NCBI RefSeq assembly: GCF_009870785.1
Contig: NZ_WTWX01000002.1
Coordinates: 209,484-273,483, forward strand
DNA: 64,000 nt
DNA from: Paenibacillus sp. An7
GTDB lineage: Bacteria; Bacillota; Bacilli; Paenibacillales; Paenibacillaceae
Reading direction: 5' to 3'
A program made the translations under genes and the position numbers. Shown here piece after piece: positions 1 to 8,804 of this stretch. A model generated the notes under the pieces. It searched no databases and was not told the DNA's origin. It saw only the letters and a list, made by a program, of their open reading frames with translations. The stretch's first letter is position 1; every line of letters starts with the position of its first letter.

Positions 1-38
1 GGATTGAAATTTCATTCTCCCATCTTATGCCCTTTCTT

Positions 39-668
39 TTATTTTTCCGTTAATTTTTCTTTAATTCGAAGAAACTCAGACTTGATCCGTTCTTTCATTT
101 CCTCTGCCTTTTCTTGTATGTCTTCTACTCGCTCTTTTCTTTTCCGTTCTTCCTCCTCACGAGCTAATTCTTCTTCCATCTCTTTTGCTTTTTTCATCTC
201 ATGTTCCATCATTGATACTTCTTTTCGGTACACAAAGGTAGGATCATACTGCTGAAGAAAGTAATTAAAAGCGACTTCATTGTTTTCTTTTATATTGGCA
301 ACAAAAGCAGTTTCCCCGTTATATAGTTCAGCCACTGTTCGCTCAATCAGGCTAAATCCTTCCTTGTGACGGTTAATGACTTTGCTCGCCCCAATCATCG
401 AACCAATGCTTCCGCCAAGCAGAATACCAATGGGTCCGCCCAAAATTCCAATCAAAGAACCAATTAGACTGCTTTTTAACGCCGAAGTGTCTGCTTCACT
501 TGGTGAGCTAAACCCATCTTTAAAAACGATTTTCCCATTTTCCTTCTGAATGACAGCTGCATCTAAAATTTGATATTGCTCATGACTTTTTGATTTGGAT
601 TCAGATAGAACTTGGTAAGCCTTGCTGTCATCATTGAACACGGCAACGACAATATTATTTTCTTCCAC
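39..668 (-). CDS. DUF1269-like membrane-associated protein with coiled-coil tail
   Basis: This 209-residue protein has an N-terminal alpha/beta segment (residues 1-60), a glycine-rich hydrophobic stretch at about 66-94 that could form a membrane hairpin, and a highly charged Lys/Glu C-terminus (150-209) predicted to be a long coiled coil. The pattern resembles DUF1269 proteins, in which a glycine-rich hydrophobic patch sits in a soluble fold. Their function is unknown. The start is GTG, preceded by a GAGGG-type ribosome binding site. It stands alone, divergent from the next gene. The family match is from pattern only, so the product is moderately sure and the role unknown. Confidence 0.6.
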   Translation of the reverse strand: MEENNIVVAVFNDDSKAYQVLSESKSKSHEQYQILDAAVIQKENGKIVFKDGFSSPSEADTSALKSSLIGSLIGILGGPIGILLGGSIGSMIGASKVINRHKEGFSLIERTVAELYNGETAFVANIKENNEVAFNYFLQQYDPTFVYRKEVSMMEHEMKKAKEMEEELAREEEERKRKERVEDIQEKAEEMKERIKSEFLRIKEKLTEK

Positions 669-879
669 TTGTATTAACCCTCTCTTCTATGTATTTCTTC
701 ATTTACTTTAAATTAACTCAAATCCTCTAATTTTATTCGTGATGCAAAAAAACAACGGATTCGATCAGCTGTCTTTTTATCTATGAATTGAGTCCTCAGC
801 TTTCCCTATTTAGTAGCTTATTGTTAATCTTTTCTATACTATTCTTGTAAAAGCAATTTCGATAGTAGGAGAGATTTAT

Positions 880-1488
880 ATGGATATCGGTTATGCCGCC
901 AATGAGCAGATTAGAATAAATCATATAGTGGATGATTTCGAATTTGGAATAGATGAGGAAATTAAATATGTAATCACTCTATCCAGTCCTGGAGCAGGAA
1001 AATTTAGAATCAAACAGTTTGCAGAATGGATAGATAACTTAAATGAGTTTCCTGTCTATTATTGCGTAATCTATGATAAGGTATTTCATCCTATGTTTTT
1101 AGAATTATGCACACTATCTTATGAAGTTACAAAAATCGAAAATTCTAAACGTAAACATTTGTACAGCGTAGTAAAGGCAGATAATAAAGAAGAATTATGT
1201 ACAATTGCAGAATTGATTGAGGTATTTTCTATGTCATCGAATGATTTAAGCATTCTCAGCACAAAAATAAATCCTTGCCGGGTTGGACAAGTTGGGGATC
1301 ATGGAGAGTTTGATATTATTATTCTTGGTGATATACAAGATGCCAGCGTTTTTCACATTGGCCATGATGGAGAAACAATCTATCTACTATCGAATAATAA
1401 GAAATATTCAACACTTGAAGAAGCTATGTTAAAAATGCCTGAAGCTATGCTAAATAAGATTGAGGTAGTTGAATATGGCGGGGATTAA
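880..1488 (+). CDS. Hypothetical protein, AT-rich
   Basis: I do not recognise this 202-residue protein. It has no signal peptide and no membrane segment. It is acidic, with alternating short hydrophobic strands, as in a soluble alpha/beta fold. The ATG follows a good TAGGAGAG ribosome binding site. Codons are visibly richer in A and T than in the genes from 2.4 kb onwards, and the next gene (1721-2269) shares this, so the two may have been acquired together. The C-terminal part repeats the phrase EAMLKMPEAML, an internal near-duplication. No function is assigned. Confidence 0.6.
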   Translation: MDIGYAANEQIRINHIVDDFEFGIDEEIKYVITLSSPGAGKFRIKQFAEWIDNLNEFPVYYCVIYDKVFHPMFLELCTLSYEVTKIENSKRKHLYSVVKADNKEELCTIAELIEVFSMSSNDLSILSTKINPCRVGQVGDHGEFDIIILGDIQDASVFHIGHDGETIYLLSNNKKYSTLEEAMLKMPEAMLNKIEVVEYGGD

Positions 1489-1720
1489 AATTGAAGCATA
1501 GGATTATAAAAAGTGACTAGAGACAAGAATTTGCAGACGTGGATTAGGTAAGAGTAAATTCCAACAGCGATGAGAAGAAATGAAGCAAGATTTAATAAAC
1601 TAAAGGCTCTGTAAGATTTATTATTTAATAACTCTTTGCGGGTCGCTTCAAGAAAGCATGAGTGTCTCTTTTCTAATACCAATTTAATCCATATAATGTA
1701 CAGCAAGAGGTGTTGTACTT

Positions 1721-2269
1721 TTGAGAAAAACATTAGAAAAAAGGTTGGCTTATTTATATACCGGGGAATTGTTTTCTATAGTCACTTTTATACCTGTTAG
1801 TTATCTGGTAAATTACTTATTCCCCAACTTACAATTGTATTCCCTATATTCATTTTGGATATCTTTTATACTCTTAGAATTTCTATTATTACAAGGAACG
1901 ATTTATTGGTATGTAAAATGTAAAAGACTAAGAAATGAAAATAAGGCTATAACTCCGAGTAAAGTTGTTCGACTGTTACATTCTTTAAAAATGCTGAATA
2001 TAGTTATGATTATGACCTCAATTGTTGTATTTTTATTTGATTTTATTAAATGGTACCCATCTTTACCTCTACAGGGATTTACAATCGCCTTCTTCATTTA
2101 TATTTTTGCTATTTTAGAGTTTATAAACTACTTCTACATTCAGCTCTCCTATGATAATATCTCTGACATTAAAAGTTTGATTAGAATCAGAAAATTGAAG
2201 CATTCCTCTATGAGTAAGGATTTTAAACGAATGAGAAGTTCTCACCTTTATAACAACAAGCAAGGTTGA
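1721..2269 (+). CDS. Hypothetical membrane protein, four predicted helices
   Basis: This 182-residue protein has hydrophobic segments at about 13-33, 41-63, 90-110 and 118-142, with basic loops and a basic C-terminus, so it should be an integral membrane protein with four helices. The start is TTG, placed 8 bases after AGAGGTG. Base composition is strongly AT-rich, like the gene at 880. About 230 bases separate the two and contain no convincing gene. I do not recognise a family, so transport or sensing cannot be told apart. Confidence 0.55.
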   Translation: MRKTLEKRLAYLYTGELFSIVTFIPVSYLVNYLFPNLQLYSLYSFWISFILLEFLLLQGTIYWYVKCKRLRNENKAITPSKVVRLLHSLKMLNIVMIMTSIVVFLFDFIKWYPSLPLQGFTIAFFIYIFAILEFINYFYIQLSYDNISDIKSLIRIRKLKHSSMSKDFKRMRSSHLYNNKQG

Positions 2270-2410
2270 TAATCATGAAGTTCCATTTTGATTGTTCGCT
2301 GCTGGACTTAAGTCTAGGGTACTTCCTTTCTCTAGACCGATTACAACCGCTCTCCTTTTTGCTATGATACCTGGAGTTGTAGTTGAAATTTATAGGAAGG
2401 AGTGATCCAT

Positions 2411-2920
2411 TTGAGATTAAGAAAACAAAATCTGGTCGCCCCACTGCTCATTTTAATCGGTATTTTTCTGCTTATGAACTCCGGTAAGGATATCGGAACC
2501 GGCTCTATTTTTGGCTACTTTTGGCCGACCTTCTTCCTTATCCCGCTAGGTGTATTTTTCCACTGGATGTACTTCTCACTGATCGGCCGTGAAATCGGGC
2601 TTCTCGTTCCAGGAGGTATTCTGCTCACCGCAGGGCTGACTTGTCAGATTGCCATTGTTACAGACAGTTGGATTACCATGTGGCCTGGATTTATCCTGTC
2701 GGTAGCCGTAGGATTGTTCGAACTTTACTGGTTCGGTACCAAAAACAAATATTTGCTGATTCCCATTAATATTTTGGTTGTACTATCCTTTATTTTCTTC
2801 ATCGCATTCTCTATTGGTTCGATGCTTAGTCAGTTCACCATCATCCAGCCGATCCTTGCTCTTCTGCTCATCGTTGCTGGAGCTTATACTCTCTTCCGGC
2901 CAAAAAGGCGCACTTACTAA
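2411..2920 (+). CDS. LiaI/LiaF-like (DUF5668-type) membrane protein
   Basis: This small integral membrane protein of about 169 residues has five to six hydrophobic segments and ends in a short basic tail (RPKRRTY). The repeated pattern of a leucine-rich helix, a short turn and W-P-(T/G)-F phrases is typical of the transmembrane region shared by LiaI, LiaF and DUF5668 proteins, which are often linked to cell-envelope stress. The reading frame also offers GTG at 2402, but that codon overlaps the AGGAAGGAG ribosome binding site. TTG at 2411, 8 bases downstream, is therefore the better start. The composition returns to the window average here, unlike the two genes upstream. No regulator is adjacent. 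Confidence 0.65.
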   Translation: MRLRKQNLVAPLLILIGIFLLMNSGKDIGTGSIFGYFWPTFFLIPLGVFFHWMYFSLIGREIGLLVPGGILLTAGLTCQIAIVTDSWITMWPGFILSVAVGLFELYWFGTKNKYLLIPINILVVLSFIFFIAFSIGSMLSQFTIIQPILALLLIVAGAYTLFRPKRRTY

Positions 2921-3022
2921 AATGCATAATGTATACCTAATGTGATACTACGTAATTTAACTACATAATTTGGGTCATTAGAAACCTTTCTCCTTTCTTA
3001 CGGGAAGATTTGTTGTGTATAT

Positions 3023-3054
3023 GAAAAAAGACAGAGGAGATTCCTCTGCCTTTC
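3023..3054. terminator. Bidirectional intrinsic terminator
   Basis: A CAGAGGA/TCCTCTG stem with a three-base loop is flanked by an A-run on the left and a T-rich stretch on the right. It lies between convergent genes (2411-2920 and 3105-3890) and can serve both. Confidence 0.7.
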
Positions 3055-3104
3055 TTGACTTATTTTTCCACAATATTATCTACAAGCCCACAAAGAGAAA
3101 AGCC

Positions 3105-3890
3105 TTATTGTAACGAATACGTTAGCCCGGTATGAGCAAATGTGATACTTGGGCTTAACGTGTAATCTTTGCGAAGATCAACGTCATGAGACATATGAGT
3201 AAAAATCGTTTGTTTTGGCCGCACCTTGTCAATGAGTTCTTGTGCCTCCACCATGTCGTATACCGACCGAGTTTCAAAGGCAGCTTCCTCATGATAAAAA
3301 CTTGTACCCAGCACAAGCAGATCAAGACCATACAGCAGTTTTTGTTCTTCTTCGCTTAGATTAATAGAATCAGAGCAGTACACCCATATGAATCCATCTT
3401 TCTCAAGGCGATATGCATAGGAGTAACCGTTCTTCCCATGATTTACTTTCCAGGCCCGAATGTGGAATCCCGCAAGCACAAGACCATTCTCCAGATCAAC
3501 CGGTTTCATCTCAATATGGTTCCCTAGCCAAGGAAACTGCGCCTGAATCGCATTCAGCACTTCTTGCGGTGCGTACAGTTCACCCTTCTCTCCAAGCCAC
3601 CGGCAAGCATCAGCCCATTCAGGAAGTCCGCCAATATGATCAAAATGAGGATGTGTCACCAGCATCGTGTGTAGTTTACGTTTCTCCATCATTTCCATCT
3701 GGTGCCTAAAATCGGGCCCTCCATCGATGAGAAACTCCCCCTCGGCACTCTCTACAAAAACCGAAGATCGATACCGGCGATTCTTCCCGGTTGTTCTTGC
3801 TTCCTCACACACTATACACTCACAATATACCCTCGGTACGCCCATGGCGTCACCTGTACCAAGAAAGGTCAGCTTATTATATTTTGTCAT
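3105..3890 (-). CDS. MBL-fold metallo-hydrolase, PhnP-like
   Basis: This 261-residue enzyme is of the metallo-beta-lactamase fold. It starts with the GTGDAMGVPR glycine loop followed by a Cys cluster (C23, C25, C28) typical of PhnP-type phosphodiesterases. The metal-binding motif is H80-x-H82-x-D84-H85 (HPHFDHIGG), and a C-terminal HMSHD motif supplies later ligands. PhnP proper opens 5-phosphoribosyl 1,2-cyclic phosphate in phosphonate degradation, but no phn genes are nearby, so the substrate here is unknown; other family members act on cyclic nucleotides or tRNA ends. The gene lies 32 bases downstream of the unknown gene at 3923 and is probably co-transcribed with it. Confidence 0.8.
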   Translation of the reverse strand: MTKYNKLTFLGTGDAMGVPRVYCECIVCEEARTTGKNRRYRSSVFVESAEGEFLIDGGPDFRHQMEMMEKRKLHTMLVTHPHFDHIGGLPEWADACRWLGEKGELYAPQEVLNAIQAQFPWLGNHIEMKPVDLENGLVLAGFHIRAWKVNHGKNGYSYAYRLEKDGFIWVYCSDSINLSEEEQKLLYGLDLLVLGTSFYHEEAAFETRSVYDMVEAQELIDKVRPKQTIFTHMSHDVDLRKDYTLSPSITFAHTGLTYSLQ

Positions 3891-3922
3891 GAATCATTCT
3901 CCTTTCTTGTGTCTCGTGTTCC

Positions 3923-4369
3923 TTATTGTCCGCGAATGCCCAGCGTAAGTTGTTTGCGCCCGTCTGCTGTTTGCCTTATTTCTTTTATCTCCCAGTTAAA
4001 TGAAAGAGTCTGCTCTAGTTTTTCTACTTGCAGTTCGGACAAAACCAGACCTTCGATCCGTCCCTCTCCTAGGATGAAATCTTTGTCTGGATCAAGCTGG
4101 AATGTCGTCGCGATCCAGTTTTTGAGTCCATTATTCGTATTAAATGTAATCCGGTACCCTTCCTTTATTGCTTCCTCTAAATCTTCGCCATGTTCTTTCG
4201 CATAAGAGAAAAAAGACTCGTATGTATAATGCGGGCGCTCGGCAGCTTTTAACAGCTCCGTATTTTCCGTTTGTACTGCTTCTACAATCTCCTCATTCGT
4301 AAGTCCGCTTCTTCTTGCATTCTCTAGTAATATAGCGGTATACTGCGACAATTTGACTTCCTGGTTCAT
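3923..4369 (-). CDS. Hypothetical cytoplasmic protein
   Basis: I do not recognise this 148-residue protein. It is soluble and acidic. The N-terminal half (1-75) looks helical, and the C-terminal half alternates strands (ITFNTNNGLKNWI, DFILGEGRIEGLVLS), suggesting a compact alpha+beta domain. The ATG follows GAGTGTTACC, a modest ribosome binding site. It is the first gene of a likely two-gene unit with the metallo-hydrolase 32 bases downstream, so a shared pathway is possible but not shown. Confidence 0.6.
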   Translation of the reverse strand: MNQEVKLSQYTAILLENARRSGLTNEEIVEAVQTENTELLKAAERPHYTYESFFSYAKEHGEDLEEAIKEGYRITFNTNNGLKNWIATTFQLDPDKDFILGEGRIEGLVLSELQVEKLEQTLSFNWEIKEIRQTADGRKQLTLGIRGQ

Positions 4370-4466
4370 GAGGTAACACTCCTCTTCGTATGGTAAATGA
4401 AATTGATACTATTGTAGCCCTTTTTTCAACCCTTGTTCAAGATCAACCCATGTCTGTAAAAGAAAA

Positions 4467-4504
4467 AAACGACCTCCATCGGTCGTTTCTCCATCGGTCG
4501 TTTC
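4467..4504 (-). terminator. Intrinsic terminator with duplicated arm
   Basis: An AAACGACC/GGTCGTTT stem with a six-base loop precedes a T-run on the minus strand, just after the binding-protein gene at 4513. The loop-plus-arm unit (TCCATCGGTCGTTTC) occurs twice in perfect tandem at 4475-4489 and 4490-4504, so two alternative first arms can pair with the single second arm. Confidence 0.8.
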
Positions 4505-4512
4505 CTCTTCTT

Positions 4513-6120
4513 TTATTTAATAAAATAAATTTTGGATAAATCACGGAAGAGTACAATCGGCTGAGCGGTTGCTTCCTCTAGACCACCATAACCTTTACTT
4601 ACTGCGATAACACTTTTCGTATAAGCAATCGGCAAAACCTGAAGTTCTTTAGCAATCTTCTGCTGAATCTGTACATATAACTTCTGACGAACAGTCGAAT
4701 CCACTTCTACAGAGGCGCGTTCCCAAAGTGTATCCAGGTCTTTGTTCTCCGCGTGTGATTCATTATATACCCCGCTACTCTTATAGAGAGACTCATAGCT
4801 AACAGGATCTGGACCGAGAATATATCCAGCAAGCGAAAGCTCAAAATCAGTATTGTTTTGATCTAGTTTTCGTTTTTCATACACGGCTGCTTCCATCGGT
4901 TTTAGCTCGACCTTGATTCCAACCTTTTTTAGTTTCTGCTGGATGTAAAGAGCCTGATTCATTTGCGTTTTGCTAGATTTCACATAAGCAAGGCGGATTT
5001 TTAAATCCGAAATATCTGCTTGTTTCAGTAATTCTTTAGATTTCTCAGGAATATAATCATAGGTCCTTACTTCCGAAGTATGATACAACGTATCCGGTGT
5101 AAATATAGAAGACGCAGGGTCTGCGAACCTGCTTGACAGATACGAGATTCGAATCATTTCTTCTTTGTCCAAAGCATAGGCGATCGCTTCACGGACTTCT
5201 TTCTTTTTCATCGCTGCTGTGTTCATATTAAATACCATGTACTGCAGACGTCCATCTGCATAAGTTACGAGGTTATATTCTCCTGATTCACTCAGCGTCT
5301 CATATTCATCGTTACTAATCAGCGACATCTGCACAACACCCTCGTGGAGTGCTTGATCGGCTGTATCCGGGTCCATGATTTGATACGAGATCGTATCCAA
5401 ATAGGCTGCTCCGTCATAATAGTCTTCAAAACGCTCCAATGTTAGATGCTCACCTGGTGCGTACTCCTTATACTTAAAAGGACCCGACCCAATAGGGTGA
5501 TCGTTTTTAGAACTATGGACGATATCTTTCTCGCCTTGATAGATATGCTTCGGAATTGGATACAGATACAGTAGTGCACCTTCGAATGAAGGAGTGGCTG
5601 CGGGCAGTACAAATTTGACAGTCAGCTCATCAATCTTTACTATCCTCACAAGTTGTCCATCAAAAACATACTGACTTCGGAAAGGACTATTCTGAGACTC
5701 ATCTATGATTTGATTGACTGTAAACACAATATCATCGGCCGTAATGGCTTTTCCATCATGCCATGTGAGTCCTTCTCTCAGCTTGATAAAATACGTTTTA
5801 TAGTCTTTTGAAGCATATGCACGCTCCGCCAAGGCATAAATTTTCTTCCCATTGTCCATATAAAATAGCGGCGCATAGAGCGACTGATTCACGGTAAGCG
5901 TGATCCGATCTGTTGCATATAAGGGATTCATTACCTTCGGATCATCTTGTACGGCGATATTGATACTTCCGCCCCGTACAGGTGAGCTTACCTTATCTGT
6001 TATTTCATTGCCAGCATCCCCCACTTTAGTCTGATCTTCTTGGTTGTCACATGCGGTCAGCAGTAACCCTAAGATGAGAAAAAGCGGCAACATATTTCGA
6101 AACCAATTTGAATATTTCAT
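4513..6120 (-). CDS. Peptide/nickel-type ABC transporter substrate-binding lipoprotein
   Basis: This 535-residue extracytoplasmic binding protein has a lipoprotein signal peptide ending in LLTAC (Cys24), after which it would be anchored to the outer face of the membrane. The body has the family 5 binding-protein hallmarks: a REGLTWHDGK stretch near 115, a DDIVFTVN stretch, a KHIYQGE region, and an EVREAIAYALDKEEM segment near 310. Family members deliver oligopeptides, nickel or similar ligands to an ABC permease. No permease or ATPase of that type is nearby: the ATPase upstream is of a different family, and 150 bases separate the two. It may serve a permease encoded elsewhere or act as a sensor. 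The ligand cannot be told. Confidence 0.85.
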   Translation of the reverse strand: MKYSNWFRNMLPLFLILGLLLTACDNQEDQTKVGDAGNEITDKVSSPVRGGSINIAVQDDPKVMNPLYATDRITLTVNQSLYAPLFYMDNGKKIYALAERAYASKDYKTYFIKLREGLTWHDGKAITADDIVFTVNQIIDESQNSPFRSQYVFDGQLVRIVKIDELTVKFVLPAATPSFEGALLYLYPIPKHIYQGEKDIVHSSKNDHPIGSGPFKYKEYAPGEHLTLERFEDYYDGAAYLDTISYQIMDPDTADQALHEGVVQMSLISNDEYETLSESGEYNLVTYADGRLQYMVFNMNTAAMKKKEVREAIAYALDKEEMIRISYLSSRFADPASSIFTPDTLYHTSEVRTYDYIPEKSKELLKQADISDLKIRLAYVKSSKTQMNQALYIQQKLKKVGIKVELKPMEAAVYEKRKLDQNNTDFELSLAGYILGPDPVSYESLYKSSGVYNESHAENKDLDTLWERASVEVDSTVRQKLYVQIQQKIAKELQVLPIAYTKSVIAVSKGYGGLEEATAQPIVLFRDLSKIYFIK

Positions 6121-6232
6121 TCTCGTTGTTATCCTCCTGATGCATAAATAGCATTTAGGTATCCTCGCTAATAATATGAATGTAGTATAAACAAGGTTCT
6201 TCTAAAAAGCAAAACTAATAAAGCACATAATA

Positions 6233-6262
6233 AAAACCCCGCACGTCAGTTAACGTTCAGGG
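6233..6262 (-). terminator. Weak intrinsic terminator
   Basis: On the minus strand a CCC/GGG plus ACGT/ACGT interrupted stem is followed by GTTTTTATT, just downstream of the ABC ATPase gene. The interruptions make it weaker than others in the window. Confidence 0.45.
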
Positions 6263-6277
6263 TATAAGTGAATTTCC

Positions 6278-7345
6278 CTATATAGATACTGGCATCGGAT
6301 CACTCTTCAGGTGATTCTCAACCATCCAGTTCTCATGATCATTAAAAAGATATGCCCTGTGAACAAGGACACGCACCTCTTGACCTACCGATAGCGTTTC
6401 TTTTTCTAACGAACGATACGTAATTAACTTGTTATTCCCCACCATGACTTCAACAAGCCATTCGCTGCCGCGGAAGTGTAAGGCACGAACCTTTCCCTTT
6501 TCGGTAGCCGAAAGCAAGGTGAATTCATGTTCTGAGCCTACCTCAATATATTCAGGACGGATCAGAGCCTTCGCTTCAACAGCAGAACCGGTTAACTTGT
6601 CAAATCCTTTCAGTTCCCATGCATGCTCAACAATCGTCGATTCACCAATAAAAGAGGCTACAAAAGGGGTTTCCGGCTGTTTATATATATCCCAAGGAGT
6701 CCCTTTTTGCTCGAGTGCTCCTGCATTTATAATCATAATTTCATCAGCAACTTCAATCGCTTCGTCCTGATCGTGCGTGACGAAGATCGAGGTAATACCT
6801 ACCCGCTCTATGAGTTCCCGCAGCCATGATCTCAGCTCGTGCCGAATCTTGGCATCAATTGCAGCGAAGGGTTCATCCAATAGCAGAAGCTGCGGCTCAG
6901 GAGCAAGTGCTCTTGCAAACGCAACCCGCTGTCTTTGTCCTCCGGATAACTGGTGAGGGTATCTTTTCTCAAAGCCGCTAAGCCCTGTCAGTTCAACAAG
7001 TTCCATGACCCGATCTTGTATCTGCGATTTGGATTGCTTCTTCACCTTAAGTCCAAACGCGATATTATCAAATACGGTCATATGTTTAAATAACGCATAG
7101 TTTTGAAAGACAAATCCGATTCCCCGTTCTTGGGGCGGAAGATGGTTAACCAGCTGTCCATGCAAGCGAATCTCACCCGCATCGGGATTTTCAAGACCTG
7201 CCAAGATACGTAGTATGGAAGTTTTGCCTCCTCCACTTGGACCGAGTAAACCAATGAGGTGACCTTTTTTTATATCAAAAGAAACATCTTTAACTGCATG
7301 AAAACTGCCAAAATGTTTGTTTAAACCACGGACTTCTACATGCAT
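6278..7345 (-). CDS. CysA-like sulfate/molybdate-type ABC transporter ATPase (orphan)
   Basis: This 355-residue ATPase energises uptake through a membrane permease pair. It has a Walker A loop GPSGGGKT, the Q-loop in VFQNYALF, the signature LSGGQRQR, Walker B LLLLDEPFAAIDAK, an H-loop in VTHDQDEA, and a C-terminal TOBE-like regulatory domain. The length and the PPQERGIGFVFQ phrase match CysA-type sulfate/thiosulfate ATPases, though molybdate and other importers are close relatives. An upstream in-frame GTG (7363) exists, but the GGGGGAT ribosome binding site lies downstream of it, so ATG at 7345 is the better start. No binding protein, CysT or CysW is present in the window. An inverted repeat resembling a CymR operator lies directly upstream. 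Confidence 0.82.
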   Translation of the reverse strand: MHVEVRGLNKHFGSFHAVKDVSFDIKKGHLIGLLGPSGGGKTSILRILAGLENPDAGEIRLHGQLVNHLPPQERGIGFVFQNYALFKHMTVFDNIAFGLKVKKQSKSQIQDRVMELVELTGLSGFEKRYPHQLSGGQRQRVAFARALAPEPQLLLLDEPFAAIDAKIRHELRSWLRELIERVGITSIFVTHDQDEAIEVADEIMIINAGALEQKGTPWDIYKQPETPFVASFIGESTIVEHAWELKGFDKLTGSAVEAKALIRPEYIEVGSEHEFTLLSATEKGKVRALHFRGSEWLVEVMVGNNKLITYRSLEKETLSVGQEVRVLVHRAYLFNDHENWMVENHLKSDPMPVSI

Positions 7346-7367
7346 GACGCCATCCCCCATCACATAT

Positions 7368-7432
7368 TTCCTATTATTTAGATAGGAATTACTTTATTTG
7401 ATACTTTACCAAATATAGGGGGATTTCGTCAA
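7368..7432 (-). promoter_or_regulatory. Promoter and TTCCTAT-N7-ATAGGAA operator of the CysA-like gene
   Basis: A -35-like TTGACG (7427-7432) and a -10-like TAAAGT (7403-7408) are 18 bases apart on the minus strand. Downstream, at 7368-7388, is a perfect inverted repeat TTCCTAT-N7-ATAGGAA that includes the GGAATT core known from Firmicute CymR boxes, which repress sulfur genes when cysteine is plentiful. The position after the promoter suits a repressor. The CymR link is inference from a remembered consensus. Confidence 0.45.
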
Positions 7433-7557
7433 TCGTTTCTCTTAGATGATCGGAGAATACTTTCGTAGATTACCGTTATGATATTGTAACGTTATGATAG
7501 TTTACCGCTTTGAAGTATGTAAGCATGACGTGGTGTTGACGTATACCAAATGAAGGG

Positions 7558-8139
7558 TTACAGACGACTGCACATGATGCTTACATGTGAAGCTGCTTCA
7601 GCCCTGACTTCTTCAAATGGCAAGCGGTCTTGGATGTAATAAGAGATGAATCCGTGAATGGATAAAAATAAACTGTGGGGTAATTGGATCCGTTCTTCGT
7701 TTGTGTAGTTTTTGTGGTTCATATGATGACGGATAATAGTGGCGAATAATTCATAACAACGATTCTGTTCTGCCCGGCAATAAGCAAGCAGCTCTTCGTC
7801 CCTTATCATAAACATAATTTCATATTGATAGGGATTTTGCAGACCAAAGCGTATAAATTCCATCATGACATGTTCTGGTTTCGTGAGTCCATCTTTAGAA
7901 CTTCTAGCCATGGCCTGCAGGAGCAGCTGCCCCAAATGATTAAAATCTTCGACTACGATGGCATAAAACAATTCTGCTTTTTCCTTGAAATGATAATATA
8001 AAGAGCCGTGACTGTATCCTAGATGCTGTCCAATACTACGCATTGAAATAGATCGATATCCTTTTGTAACGAACAAATGCCTGGCTGCTTCTAAAATTCG
8101 TTCTCTCGACAATTCCTGCTCCACTGCTCTTCTAGCCAT
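7558..8139 (-). CDS. TetR-family transcriptional regulator
   Basis: This 193-residue one-component repressor has an N-terminal helix-turn-helix at about residues 12-57, with ILEAARHLFVTKGY and the recognition-helix region HGSLYYHF that are characteristic of TetR proteins. The C-terminal two-thirds is the variable ligand-binding and dimerisation region, so the inducer cannot be read from the sequence. Its start lies only 3 bases after the stop of the YigZ-family gene, so the two are one operon. A perfect palindrome at 8805-8820 in front of that operon is a candidate operator for this protein. Confidence 0.85.
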   Translation of the reverse strand: MARRAVEQELSRERILEAARHLFVTKGYRSISMRSIGQHLGYSHGSLYYHFKEKAELFYAIVVEDFNHLGQLLLQAMARSSKDGLTKPEHVMMEFIRFGLQNPYQYEIMFMIRDEELLAYCRAEQNRCYELFATIIRHHMNHKNYTNEERIQLPHSLFLSIHGFISYYIQDRLPFEEVRAEAASHVSIMCSRL

Positions 8140-8142
8140 ATC

Positions 8143-8775
8143 TTATTCTCCTTCAATAAAATAAAGCTGCTGTCCCTCCGTGATCACAGATTGACCTTGT
8201 GTTAGATCTGTCATAAACTCGATGAATCGCTCTGCTTCTCGATCTACCGGCAGACATGTCAGCTTGACTTTGTCAGTAAATGTAGTCTCTCCCATGCGAA
8301 CCTGCCTGTTTCTCAGCTCATTTTCCACTTTTCCCAGCCAAGTATAATCCAGTTCTACGAAAACTTCGCGGTGAAGCACTTTTGTAATCGCTTCCCCGGC
8401 CTCAATCGCAGCGACTGCTCCATCCGTATAAGCACGAATCAGTCCCCCGGCACCCAGCATAATACCGCCAAAATATCTCGTTACGACGATAGCGACATTT
8501 TTTAGTCCCTGATTTTTGATCACCTCCAAAATAGGTTTCCCTGCGGTTCCGCTTGGCTCTCCATCATCAGATTGCTTCTGAATCTCATCCCGTTCACCAA
8601 TCATATATGCTGAACAATTATGAGTGGCGTTCCAATGTTTCTTCTTAATATCCTCAATAAATTGGATCGCTTCTTCCTCATTTTGTACAGGCATAACGTA
8701 ACCAATAAATCGAGATTTCTTAATTACAATTTCCTTATTCCCCGCTGCTCGAACGGTTCTGTACTGCTCTATCAT
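8143..8775 (-). CDS. YigZ/IMPACT-family protein
   Basis: This 210-residue YigZ-type protein has the IMPACT N-terminal domain (KKSRFIGYVMPV near 20, then HNCSAYMIG and DDGEPSGTAGKPIL near 75-82, then VTRYFGGIMLGAGGLIRAY near 100-115) and a C-terminal DUF1949-like domain. The family is structurally related to translation-factor and RNase PH-like folds. Its bacterial role is uncertain; links to translation or to proline dipeptide cleavage have been suggested. It is the first gene of a two-gene operon with the TetR regulator. Confidence 0.85.
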   Translation of the reverse strand: MIEQYRTVRAAGNKEIVIKKSRFIGYVMPVQNEEEAIQFIEDIKKKHWNATHNCSAYMIGERDEIQKQSDDGEPSGTAGKPILEVIKNQGLKNVAIVVTRYFGGIMLGAGGLIRAYTDGAVAAIEAGEAITKVLHREVFVELDYTWLGKVENELRNRQVRMGETTFTDKVKLTCLPVDREAERFIEFMTDLTQGQSVITEGQQLYFIEGE

Positions 8776-8804
8776 TGCTCTCTTACCTTTCTATATGTGA
8801 AGAA

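Noticed and set aside
1485-1733. 82-codon minus-strand frame encoding a hydrophobic peptide
   Set aside because: No ribosome binding site before its ATG, and it overlaps both flanking genes' ends; composition is that of the AT-rich gap.
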